DNA from: JANYHH01 sp965249745
Lineage (GTDB): Bacteria; Deinococcota; Deinococci; Deinococcales; JAAFIG01
Direction: 5' to 3'
DNA length: 64,000 nucleotides
Assembly: GCA_965249745.1 (NCBI GenBank)
Contig: OZ252252.1
Span: forward strand, 4,960,001-5,024,000
Under the pieces are notes generated by a model. It did no database searches. It had not been told where the DNA came from and saw nothing but the letters and a program-made list of their open reading frames with translations. Below, one piece after another: positions 54,475 to 61,398 of this stretch; the stretch's first letter is position 1, and every line of letters starts with the position of its first letter. Both the position numbers and the translations under genes were made by a program.

Positions 54475-55356
54475 ATGAGCCACCCACTCGAGACGGCTGC
54501 CGGCTTTCGAGCCGCGATGGTCGAAAAACTGAAAGCTCAACAGGACTTGACAGATCTAAAGATAGAGCGTGCCATGCGAGCCGTTCCGCGTCACACCTTC
54601 GGACACTGGCTATCGCTGGAAACGGTCTACGGTCGTGGGGCACACCCTCTGCCCGGCGCGACAGCGGCCACCATGTCTACCATTTCAGACCCGGCAGCCG
54701 TGGCGATCATGCTCGAGCCACTCGAGTTGCAACCCGGTCAGCGGGTTTTGGAGATCGGCGCGGGCACGGGTTACAACGCGGCGCTGATCGCGGAACTGGT
54801 CGGGGCGTCGGGGCGCGTGACGACGGTAGACATTGAACCGTACGTGGTGGCCGCCGCCAAGACGAACTTGCGAGCCACAGGCTTCGAGCGGGTAGAGGTG
54901 ATTTTGGGAGATGGGGGCTTCGGGTTCGCTAGGAACGCACCGTACGACCGCATCACGGCCACAGTCGGACTCTGGGAGATTCCGTTGGAATGGTTCGGTC
55001 AACTGGCGGACGGCGGGCGAATTGTCGCACCGCTGCACCTGTACGGCCAGCCCTACGAACACGTGTATGTCCGGCTCGAGGCGGAAGGCGAGCATTTGAG
55101 CGGCAAGGCGGTGAACTGGCTCAATATGGTGCTGATGCGTGGCGGTGCAGGGTCACATCCTGAAAGCGTCTCGGCTGTTTTGAGTGAGATTGAAGTGCAG
55201 CCCGTTTCGATTGCCATCAAGGTTTATCGCCGCGACGATCCCGAAGCGCCTCAGCCGCATCCCCTGGAAATTCATGGCAACCGCGCCTCGTGGGTTTTGG
55301 AGCGAGAACGAACACTGGTCGCGTTAGAGATGGGATTGTCAGCCACGAACTCTTGA
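54475..55356 (+). CDS. Protein-L-isoaspartate O-methyltransferase-like protein
   Basis: The 293-residue protein has a SAM-binding segment VLEIGAGTGYNAALIAEL and the Pcm-type ATMSTISDPAAVAIMLEPLEL and AVPRHTF segments. Pcm methylates abnormal L-isoaspartyl residues for repair. It has about 80 extra C-terminal residues compared with Pcm of ~210 residues, so a related but different methyltransferase is possible. ATG 54475 lies 6 nt after a leaderless -10 TAGCGT (54463-54468). Confidence 0.8.
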   Translation: MSHPLETAAGFRAAMVEKLKAQQDLTDLKIERAMRAVPRHTFGHWLSLETVYGRGAHPLPGATAATMSTISDPAAVAIMLEPLELQPGQRVLEIGAGTGYNAALIAELVGASGRVTTVDIEPYVVAAAKTNLRATGFERVEVILGDGGFGFARNAPYDRITATVGLWEIPLEWFGQLADGGRIVAPLHLYGQPYEHVYVRLEAEGEHLSGKAVNWLNMVLMRGGAGSHPESVSAVLSEIEVQPVSIAIKVYRRDDPEAPQPHPLEIHGNRASWVLERERTLVALEMGLSATNS

Positions 55357-55384
55357 AGCGGCGCTCGAGCCACGAATTCTGCCC

Positions 55385-56074
55385 TCAACCGTCTCGCGCC
55401 GTGAGCAGCACCTCCGGGTAATCCCCGATCAAGCCGTCCGTTCCCAGCTCCAGCAACCGCCGCGCCGTCTCAGGGTCGTTGACCGTCCAAGTGTTGACGC
55501 GCCAACCTCTCGCGTGAGCGCGAGCGATCAATTCCGGCGTGACTTGGCTGTGATGGGGGTGAATCGCGTTCACGAACAACAGATTCGCCGTCCAGCCGTC
55601 TTTCAAGTACCACTGCTTCAGGTCGGGCGCGTACAGCAACGCCGTTTGCAACTTGGAGTCCGCCCATTTGACTCGAGCCAGGGAGGCTGGGTTGAAACTC
55701 GAGACGATCACGGATTGGCGCATATCCAGCTTGCCGACGAGCGCGGCGGTTTCCCGTTCGCGGCCGTCGGTGGTGGGCGTCTCGAGTTTGATTTCCACGT
55801 TGACAGAGGCGTTTCGTTCTTTGGCGAGCGCTAACACCGATTCCAGCGTGGGGATGTCGTGTCCGTTCAGCTCGGAGAGTTTCAACGCGGCGATCAAGCG
55901 ACCGTCAGCCAGGTGAAAGTCGTGGTGCGTCACCAGCACGGCGTCCAGTGTGCGTTGCACGTCCAGTTCAAAACCGTCCAGGCCCGCGTCCAGAGCCGCC
56001 GCGAAGGAGGCGAGCGTGTTCTCGCGGAATTGTTTCGGGCTGCCACGATGACCCAACAGCAGAGGGCGTTTCAT
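55385..56074 (-). CDS. Glycerophosphodiester phosphodiesterase
   Basis: The 229-residue protein starts with LLLGHRGSPKQFRENTLASFAAALDAGLDGFELDVQ, the GDPD signature with metal-binding ELD residues and catalytic histidines (HHDFHL). It hydrolyses glycerophosphodiesters to glycerol 3-phosphate and an alcohol, feeding glpK/PlsY-type metabolism. ATG 56074 is 7 nt after a leaderless -10 TACACT (56082-56087); the frame extends 20 residues further with a non-conserved sequence and was not used. Confidence 0.93.
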   Translation of the reverse strand: MKRPLLLGHRGSPKQFRENTLASFAAALDAGLDGFELDVQRTLDAVLVTHHDFHLADGRLIAALKLSELNGHDIPTLESVLALAKERNASVNVEIKLETPTTDGRERETAALVGKLDMRQSVIVSSFNPASLARVKWADSKLQTALLYAPDLKQWYLKDGWTANLLFVNAIHPHHSQVTPELIARAHARGWRVNTWTVNDPETARRLLELGTDGLIGDYPEVLLTARDG

Positions 56075-56122
56075 GGTGGAAAGTGTAATGCCTTCATCCG
56101 TGGACGTTAGACTCTGAGGAGG

Positions 56123-56695
56123 ATGCAAGGGCAACTGAAACTGAACTTCGATCTGGAACTCTCAGCCGATGTCCTGCGCCAACAACTGGGGCGAGCCGTG
56201 GCGGACCTGGACATCCCGTTGAAACTTCAGAAACCTGTGCCGCTGAACCTCGGACGCTTGCGAGCAGGCACGGTCAGGACGCTGGCGCTGCAACCCACCC
56301 GGATCAGGCTCGAGGTGATTTTCGAGCGCGGTTTGGGGTTGAGTCTGGAACTCAGCGATCTGCAATTCAACGAGGCGCGGCAGAGCCTGTCGGCCCGCCT
56401 CGAGCGGTTCGCGCCGCAGGGCTTCCTCGGGGCTGGACTGGTCAACGGGTTGCGTGGCATGTTGCTGGGCGGGGCCTCCAGAGCAGCCAACGAGCGGGTT
56501 CCAGGAGTGCTGGACGTGCAAGGCGACAAGTTGACGGTTGATCTGTCGGCGCTCGTGGCGCGCACCCTGCAAGACCCTGAGCTGCGAGCGAATCTGGTCA
56601 AAGCCTTGTCGGTGATGGCGCAGCCGGACCTGCGAATTTTGAACCTCGAGCTTCGTGATGGCAGCCTGTGGGTGAGACTCAGCGCCTCTGCCTAA
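56123..56695 (+). CDS. Hypothetical protein (LmbP/DUF2993-like?)
   Basis: The 190-residue protein is made of alternating amphipathic strands and one helix, without signal peptide or catalytic motif. It may be a lipid-binding or DUF2993-type cytoplasmic protein but I cannot confirm this. It has a good GAGGAGG just before the ATG and also a TAGACT (56108-56113), so either a leadered or leaderless start would fit. It is divergent from the GlpQ-like gene. Confidence 0.55.
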   Translation: MQGQLKLNFDLELSADVLRQQLGRAVADLDIPLKLQKPVPLNLGRLRAGTVRTLALQPTRIRLEVIFERGLGLSLELSDLQFNEARQSLSARLERFAPQGFLGAGLVNGLRGMLLGGASRAANERVPGVLDVQGDKLTVDLSALVARTLQDPELRANLVKALSVMAQPDLRILNLELRDGSLWVRLSASA

Positions 56696-56699
56696 AAAT

Positions 56700-57230
56700 T
56701 TATTTCTCGACCGTCACCTCGAGGTTGACCGTGCTGCTGGGGCCGTAATCTGATGCCAGCACCGCCACGAGTCGGTAGACGCCCGGCGCGGCCGAGGCTG
56801 GAACACTGAGCTGGGCGCTGACATCCACGTCCCTGATAGTCACGCGGGTTCGCGTCAGAATCTCGTCGAAGCCGTTCAACTCGCTGCTCGAGGTGGCGCT
56901 CAGGTGCAGGGTGGCTGAGTCCAGGTGGAAGTCCCAGCCTTGCGGAAACTGAGTCTGCTGGGTGTGAATGAAATTGACACTGACGCCAGTGTTGCTGGAG
57001 CCGTTCAAGGGCAGGCTCGAGGCGCTTTTAGCGAAGTGCCCGGCGGCATCGCGCAACCTCACGACCGGATCTGACCCCAGATTCACCACCAAGCGCGGCT
57101 GGCCGCCCGCCTTGACGCGAATCGCACCTCGAGCCTCGGCGCGAAGCGGATTGAAGGCCCCACCGGGTTCCACGAGCGTGCAAGACGCGAGTAGGCAAAG
57201 CGACAGAAACGGCCACAGGAGAAATCTCAT
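56700..57230 (-). CDS. Lipoprotein of unknown function
   Basis: The protein (about 176 residues) has a lipoprotein signal MRFLLWPFLSLCLLASC, with the cysteine near residue 17 and no recognisable domain after it. The mature part is strand-rich, with PASAAPGVYRLVAVLASDYG suggesting an Ig-like or DUF fold. The start is placed at ATG 57230; a GTG five codons upstream at 57245 would lengthen the signal only slightly. It converges with the 56.1 kb gene. Confidence 0.65.
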   Translation of the reverse strand: MRFLLWPFLSLCLLASCTLVEPGGAFNPLRAEARGAIRVKAGGQPRLVVNLGSDPVVRLRDAAGHFAKSASSLPLNGSSNTGVSVNFIHTQQTQFPQGWDFHLDSATLHLSATSSSELNGFDEILTRTRVTIRDVDVSAQLSVPASAAPGVYRLVAVLASDYGPSSTVNLEVTVEK

Positions 57231-57443
57231 ACCCGATTCAATCACAATTCAGAACCCGAGCGATCGTTGAACCGTGTCCAGATTTCAGGCGGGATACGTC
57301 TGACCTCGAGACCCTTAAGGACCGTCAAGATCGTTTCCAAAGGCGTTGCTGAAGCTCAAAGCAGCAAGCCAGACTCAAGTTTTTCCATGCTTAGATCAAC
57401 CCTGTCTGAAGGTTTCATCCACCGTGCATTCACGCTTTCTGCG

Positions 57444-57449
57444 TATGAT
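57444..57449 (+). promoter_or_regulatory. Leaderless -10 element (TATGAT) deciding the PlsY start
   Basis: TATGAT precedes GTG 57457 by 7 nt. An ATG inside TATGAT (57445) is too close to be used, so the GTG is the better start. Confidence 0.65.
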
Positions 57450-57456
57450 TCGGCGC

Positions 57457-58125
57457 GTGAACTTCAACATCTTCTGGGTGGCGGCGCTGTCCTACCTGTT
57501 CGGAGCGATTCCGTTCGGGGTGCTGGTGGCTCGCACCTACCAGATTGATATTCAGCGCGTCGGCAGTGGCAACACCGGAGCCAGCAACGTGCTCCGGGCG
57601 GCCGGTTGGGGCCCAGCCATGGTGGTCGCGCTGGCTGACATCATGAAGGGAGGCATCGCCGTGCTGATCGCGCAGGCGCTCGGGATGCCCGGCTTGGAAA
57701 TCGCCGTGGTCGGCTTCTGCGCGGTGCTAGGTCACAACTACAGCATCTTCCTGGGCTTTCGCGGCGGCAAGGGCGTGGCCACGAGCTACGGTACGGTGCT
57801 ACTGCTGGACGTGGGTCTGGGATTAGCGATCCTGCCAATGTTTATTTCTACATTGTTAATCACGCGCTTCTCGAGCGCCGCCAGCATGATCGCCAGCTTC
57901 AGTGGAATTATTCTGGGAATTGCCATGCACCGCGAATGGTGGAAGGTGCTGATGATGAGCTTGCTGTTCAGCATGATTATCTTCAAACACCGCGAGAACC
58001 TGGATCGGATTCGCTTGGGAACCGAGCGTCCCTTCGATCAACGCTTGCCGAAAACGGTTCCGGGCGATACCGCCAAAAATGAGGCGATCTCAGGCGAACT
58101 CGCCCAGCCCCAAGAGGCGAAGTGA
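57457..58125 (+). CDS. plsY: Glycerol-3-phosphate acyltransferase PlsY
   Basis: The 222-residue membrane protein has five hydrophobic segments and PlsY motif 1, GSGNTGASN, and motif 2, GFRGGKGVATSYG, which bind acyl-phosphate and glycerol 3-phosphate. It makes lysophosphatidic acid, the first acylated intermediate of phospholipids. The GTG start is set by the leaderless -10 above. The gene overlaps bshB1 by four bases. A second, diverged member is at 59787-60380. Confidence 0.93.
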   Translation: MNFNIFWVAALSYLFGAIPFGVLVARTYQIDIQRVGSGNTGASNVLRAAGWGPAMVVALADIMKGGIAVLIAQALGMPGLEIAVVGFCAVLGHNYSIFLGFRGGKGVATSYGTVLLLDVGLGLAILPMFISTLLITRFSSAASMIASFSGIILGIAMHREWWKVLMMSLLFSMIIFKHRENLDRIRLGTERPFDQRLPKTVPGDTAKNEAISGELAQPQEAK

Positions 58126-58901
58126 CGCATCAGACCTACCCTGTCCCTTCGAGCAGCATGACCTCGAGCAGCATGACTTTGAGCAATGGGGACTCGAGCG
58201 GTACAGCTTTCAGCGACGAAACAATCTCGCCTCTCGAGATGCTAGCCATTGCACCGCACCCGGACGACGCCGAGATCGGCTGCGGCGGAACGCTGCTGCG
58301 AGCCGCAAGGGGCGGAAAACGCACTGGCATCCTGGAATTGACTCGAGGGGAGCTGGGCACGCTCGGCACGCCTGAGATTCGTGATCTCGAGGCGTTGGAA
58401 GCGGCGCGGGAGTTGGGCTTGGCGTATCGGGGCAACCTGCGCTGGGCGGATGGGGGCGTGACCGACACGCCGGTCTACCGTTTTGAGCTAGCCCAGGCGA
58501 TCCGTGACTTGAAGCCGAAGGTGCTACTGGTTCCGCACGAAACCGACCGCCACCCGGATCACGCTGGCGCGGCGCGGGTCTGCGCGGCTGCTACCCACTT
58601 CGCGGGTCTACGCAACGCGCCGCTGTCTGGGACACCTCACCGGGTGGGCCAAGTGCTGCATTATCAGGGCAACGCACCCATCATTGCCAACGTCTTGGTG
58701 GATGTCTCAGGCGTGATGGAGGCGTGGGAACGGGCGATCATGGCGCACGCCAGTCAGTTCACCGGGGAGCGCATCTCGGAAACGGTGACGCCGGAAATTA
58801 TCGAGCGACGCAAGGCCAGGCTGATGTACTGGGGAACGTTCATCGGCGTGCGGTACGCAGAAGCCTTCGAGAGTTTGCTGCCGACGCAGTGGCAGCCCTG
58901 A
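58122..58901 (+). CDS. bshB1: Bacillithiol biosynthesis deacetylase BshB1
   Basis: The 259-residue PIG-L family protein has the metal-binding AIAPHPDDAEIGCGGTL and the HETDRHPDHAGAARVC segment. BshB1 deacetylates GlcNAc-malate to GlcN-malate for bacillithiol, the thiol used in Firmicutes and Deinococcus. It is coupled to plsY by a GTGA overlap. The first ~39 residues (rich in S, T and M, with a repeated SSSMT) precede the domain and look non-conserved, so the true start may be the internal ATG at 58239. Confidence 0.88.
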   Translation: MTHQTYPVPSSSMTSSSMTLSNGDSSGTAFSDETISPLEMLAIAPHPDDAEIGCGGTLLRAARGGKRTGILELTRGELGTLGTPEIRDLEALEAARELGLAYRGNLRWADGGVTDTPVYRFELAQAIRDLKPKVLLVPHETDRHPDHAGAARVCAAATHFAGLRNAPLSGTPHRVGQVLHYQGNAPIIANVLVDVSGVMEAWERAIMAHASQFTGERISETVTPEIIERRKARLMYWGTFIGVRYAEAFESLLPTQWQP

Positions 58902-58946
58902 GAGGTTTGAGAGGAACGCCAACTCTCCTCGGCCGGGTTGACGGTA

Positions 58947-58968
58947 GGGGCGAACGGCCGTTCGCCCC
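58947..58968. repeat. Perfect 22-bp palindrome in an intergenic gap
   Basis: GGGGCGAACGG is directly followed by its reverse complement (58947-58968). It lies after bshB1 and an imperfect copy is at 28049-28066. It may be a dispersed palindromic repeat or terminator stem; there is no T-tract. Confidence 0.6.
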
Positions 58969-59100
58969 GTCATACATTCCCTGGCGACACCTCGAGTCAC
59001 ATGCCCATACCAAGCAACGAGGCTTGAGCTGTGTGTTAAAAGCCTGACCCTCGAGGAAAATCCGACGAGACCAACATGAACCGCCCCAACTCGATCCGTT

Positions 59101-59733
59101 TCAGCTCGAGACTGCGAAATCCACGGTCACGCTGACTTCCAGGTCGCGCTCGGCGCGGTACTCCATGCCAATGTCGGCGCTCGGGGCGCTCCTGGCTCGA
59201 GCCAGTGACATCGGGGCGGCGGACACCGCGTCGTACACCACGACGCTCTCCGGCATACTCCAGGAATCGCTGGCGTTTCGCACACCGGTCACGGTCGCGC
59301 CGGAGGCTTCCGCCATCGCCACAGCTTTGCTGCGCGCCTTGCGCATCGCCTCAGCGGCCAATGGCACGCTGGCAGCGAAGTCGTCCCACTGCCACTCGAG
59401 TTGCTGTAACTCGGCGTTTTTGGTGTCACTGACCGCGCCGATGACCTGCGGGAGCCGCTCGAGTCGGCTTTCGGTGACGACCAGATTGAACTCGGCTTTG
59501 GAGGCTTTCAGCAGCCCACCCGGCGCGGAGACCCGCACCGCTTTCAGGCTAACCGCCGATTCCTCGAGACCGAGCGCTTTCAGACGGGTCACGAACTCCT
59601 TGAGTTCTTTGGCTTGTTCCAGCGCTGCATTGCCGAAGATGGCGCGTTCGCCGTCTATTTTCAGATGCAACCGGGCGCTGACGGCGGTGATCGTGGACTT
59701 GGCGCTGGCGGTGACGCGAATTGTGCCTTCCAT
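59101..59733 (-). CDS. SIMPL-domain (DUF541) protein
   Basis: The 210-residue protein fits SIMPL (DUF541): TIRVTASAKSTITAVSARLHLKIDG at the N-terminus, then strand-helix repeats. SIMPL proteins bind partners in signalling or envelope complexes; the role here is unknown. There is no signal peptide, so it is cytoplasmic if the start is right. ATG 59733 is 6 nt after a leaderless -10 TAGTCT (59740-59745). Confidence 0.85.
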   Translation of the reverse strand: MEGTIRVTASAKSTITAVSARLHLKIDGERAIFGNAALEQAKELKEFVTRLKALGLEESAVSLKAVRVSAPGGLLKASKAEFNLVVTESRLERLPQVIGAVSDTKNAELQQLEWQWDDFAASVPLAAEAMRKARSKAVAMAEASGATVTGVRNASDSWSMPESVVVYDAVSAAPMSLARARSAPSADIGMEYRAERDLEVSVTVDFAVSS

Positions 59734-59786
59734 GCGCCCAGACTACACGCTCAGCCCGCACAGCTCGAGGCAAGCCGTGCCTTCAA

Positions 59787-60380
59787 TCAGGCTGTGCCAG
59801 GTTTTGGAGAGAGCAGCACGTGAACCCCGCGAGCCAGCAACACCGCCGTCATCAGGACAGTTCCGACAGTCCCAGCCGCGCCGTGACCTCGAGTTTGGAC
59901 CACGACCAGCAAGACGATCGGAGTGAGAATCCCCGCTAGCGGTTGCGGTCCGAGCGGCAAGAAGCGATTCAGTTTCAAAGCGCGATGCAAGCCCATAATC
60001 CCCAGCCCGACCAGCATGGCAGTCGCACCGACCACGGGGTCGGCCACAAGGAGCGCCCCCGTGGCGGGCGACAAACCCTGACCGCCGTTGAAACCGTGCC
60101 AGACCGGATAGCAATGCCCAAGGGCGGCAGTCGCCGGAGCCAGCCAGATCAGTTCCGGCGCGAACAGCCAGACCGCGCCAGCCGCCAGTGCGCCCTTCAA
60201 CACGTCCACGACGGCGATTGATACACCGACCCGCCAGCCGAACTGCCGCCCCATGCCGCTCGCCCCGGCAAAATCCTTGGCTCTGACATCACCACCGTGC
60301 GACCTCGAGTACAGCACGGAGACCGATACGGCGGCGATCAGGTACGCGGGGATTAGGGCCCAGGCTCTGGAAAGGTCCAC
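59787..60380 (-). CDS. PlsY-like membrane protein with altered catalytic motifs
   Basis: The 197-residue protein has about five hydrophobic segments and the PlsY layout, but its motif 1 reads GASGMGRQ instead of GSGNxGxTN and its motif 2 reads GGQGLSPATG, with lysine replaced by glutamine. A true PlsY lies 2.5 kb away. It may have lost acyltransferase activity or act on another substrate. The GTG at 60380 is 6 nt after a -10 TAGACT (60387-60392). Confidence 0.7.
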   Translation of the reverse strand: MDLSRAWALIPAYLIAAVSVSVLYSRSHGGDVRAKDFAGASGMGRQFGWRVGVSIAVVDVLKGALAAGAVWLFAPELIWLAPATAALGHCYPVWHGFNGGQGLSPATGALLVADPVVGATAMLVGLGIMGLHRALKLNRFLPLGPQPLAGILTPIVLLVVVQTRGHGAAGTVGTVLMTAVLLARGVHVLLSPKPGTA

Positions 60381-60395
60381 CTCTGAAGTCTAGCC

Positions 60396-60424
60396 AAAAA
60401 AGGGACGCGAGCGATTCGCGTCCC
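60396..60424 (-). terminator. Rho-independent terminator after the BON/LysM gene
   Basis: On the minus strand GGGACGCGA pairs with TCGCGTCCC (60402-60410 with 60416-60424) across a 5-nt loop, followed by a run of T (60396-60401). It ends the gene at 60444-61148. Confidence 0.88.
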
Positions 60425-60443
60425 CACTCGAGCGGCCGAGTAA

Positions 60444-61148
60444 TCAGCGCGGAATCTGAATCTTCTGACCGACTTTGATCATGTTCGCGTCGGCGATCCC
60501 ATTCAGTTTCGCCAGTTCCGCGTACTTCCCAGAATCCCCCAGGTACTCCTGGGCGATCCCGGACAGTGTTTCGCCGGGTTTGACGATGTGCCACTCGTCG
60601 GGACGGTTGACGTAGGCGGGCTTGGCGGCGACGGCAGCTTTTTTCTCGTCGTCGGCTTTCTGCTTGGCACCCTCGACGATCTTCAGGTCGCCCGCATCCA
60701 CGTTGGTGGCTCCCTGCGCCTCAGCGATTTGCACGGCCAGGTTGTACTCGTGCTGGCTGTCCACCGCACCGCTCAGCACCACCCCGCTGCCGCTCTGCGC
60801 GACATTGATCGGGTTAGCAGTCAGCTCACCGTTCTCGTCAATCGCGCGGAAGACCTTCTTGGCGAGCGCACTCGAGTCCACGGCCGCCTGGACCTCAGCT
60901 TCGTCCACGGCGGGTACCTCTGATGACGAGGCTTCCACGATCACGCTCGAGGTGTCCACCGATTTGACGCCGCCGATGCCTACCGGCATAGTTTCCAGGA
61001 ACTGCTTGACGCGATCGTTCGGAACCATACCGTTCCAATACACAGTTCCGCCGCGTTCGGTCACAGTGATCGGCAAACCGTTCAGGAACGAGTACTTCTT
61101 CATCTCGTCTTCGACACGCTGCTGGGTGCTCTTACCGAATGGCCACAT
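60444..61148 (-). CDS. BON/LysM-domain protein
   Basis: The 234-residue protein has two BON-like segments (LNGLPITVTERGGTVYWNGMV and LTANPINVAQSGSGVVLSGAV), then a spacer rich in A and K, and a C-terminal LysM domain (EWHIVKPGETLSGIAQEYLGD, then ANMIKVGQKIQIP). It resembles Kbp/YgaU proteins that bind potassium or peptidoglycan. There is no signal peptide, so it may be cytoplasmic like Kbp. The ATG follows GGAGG and the gene ends in a strong terminator. Confidence 0.9.
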   Translation of the reverse strand: MWPFGKSTQQRVEDEMKKYSFLNGLPITVTERGGTVYWNGMVPNDRVKQFLETMPVGIGGVKSVDTSSVIVEASSSEVPAVDEAEVQAAVDSSALAKKVFRAIDENGELTANPINVAQSGSGVVLSGAVDSQHEYNLAVQIAEAQGATNVDAGDLKIVEGAKQKADDEKKAAVAAKPAYVNRPDEWHIVKPGETLSGIAQEYLGDSGKYAELAKLNGIADANMIKVGQKIQIPR

Positions 61149-61398
61149 AGGTGTACCTCCGTTTATTTCTGGGTGCGTCCTCGAGTGTACTCGCTTTTCG
61201 TAAGCCCGGCGTCAGTTGGCGGTTCTAGATCACCAAAACCATAAAAACACGTTTGGCACGACACTCAATTAGGCTCGAGGATTTTGGGATGGTCCCATTT
61301 CCTGCTGAGGGACGCCTGATGCGCTGATTCTTCTAAAGGGGCCGGAAAGTTTGATCGTTAGACCCAGCGACAGGGTTGGTTGCCGTCAGATTCGTGGC

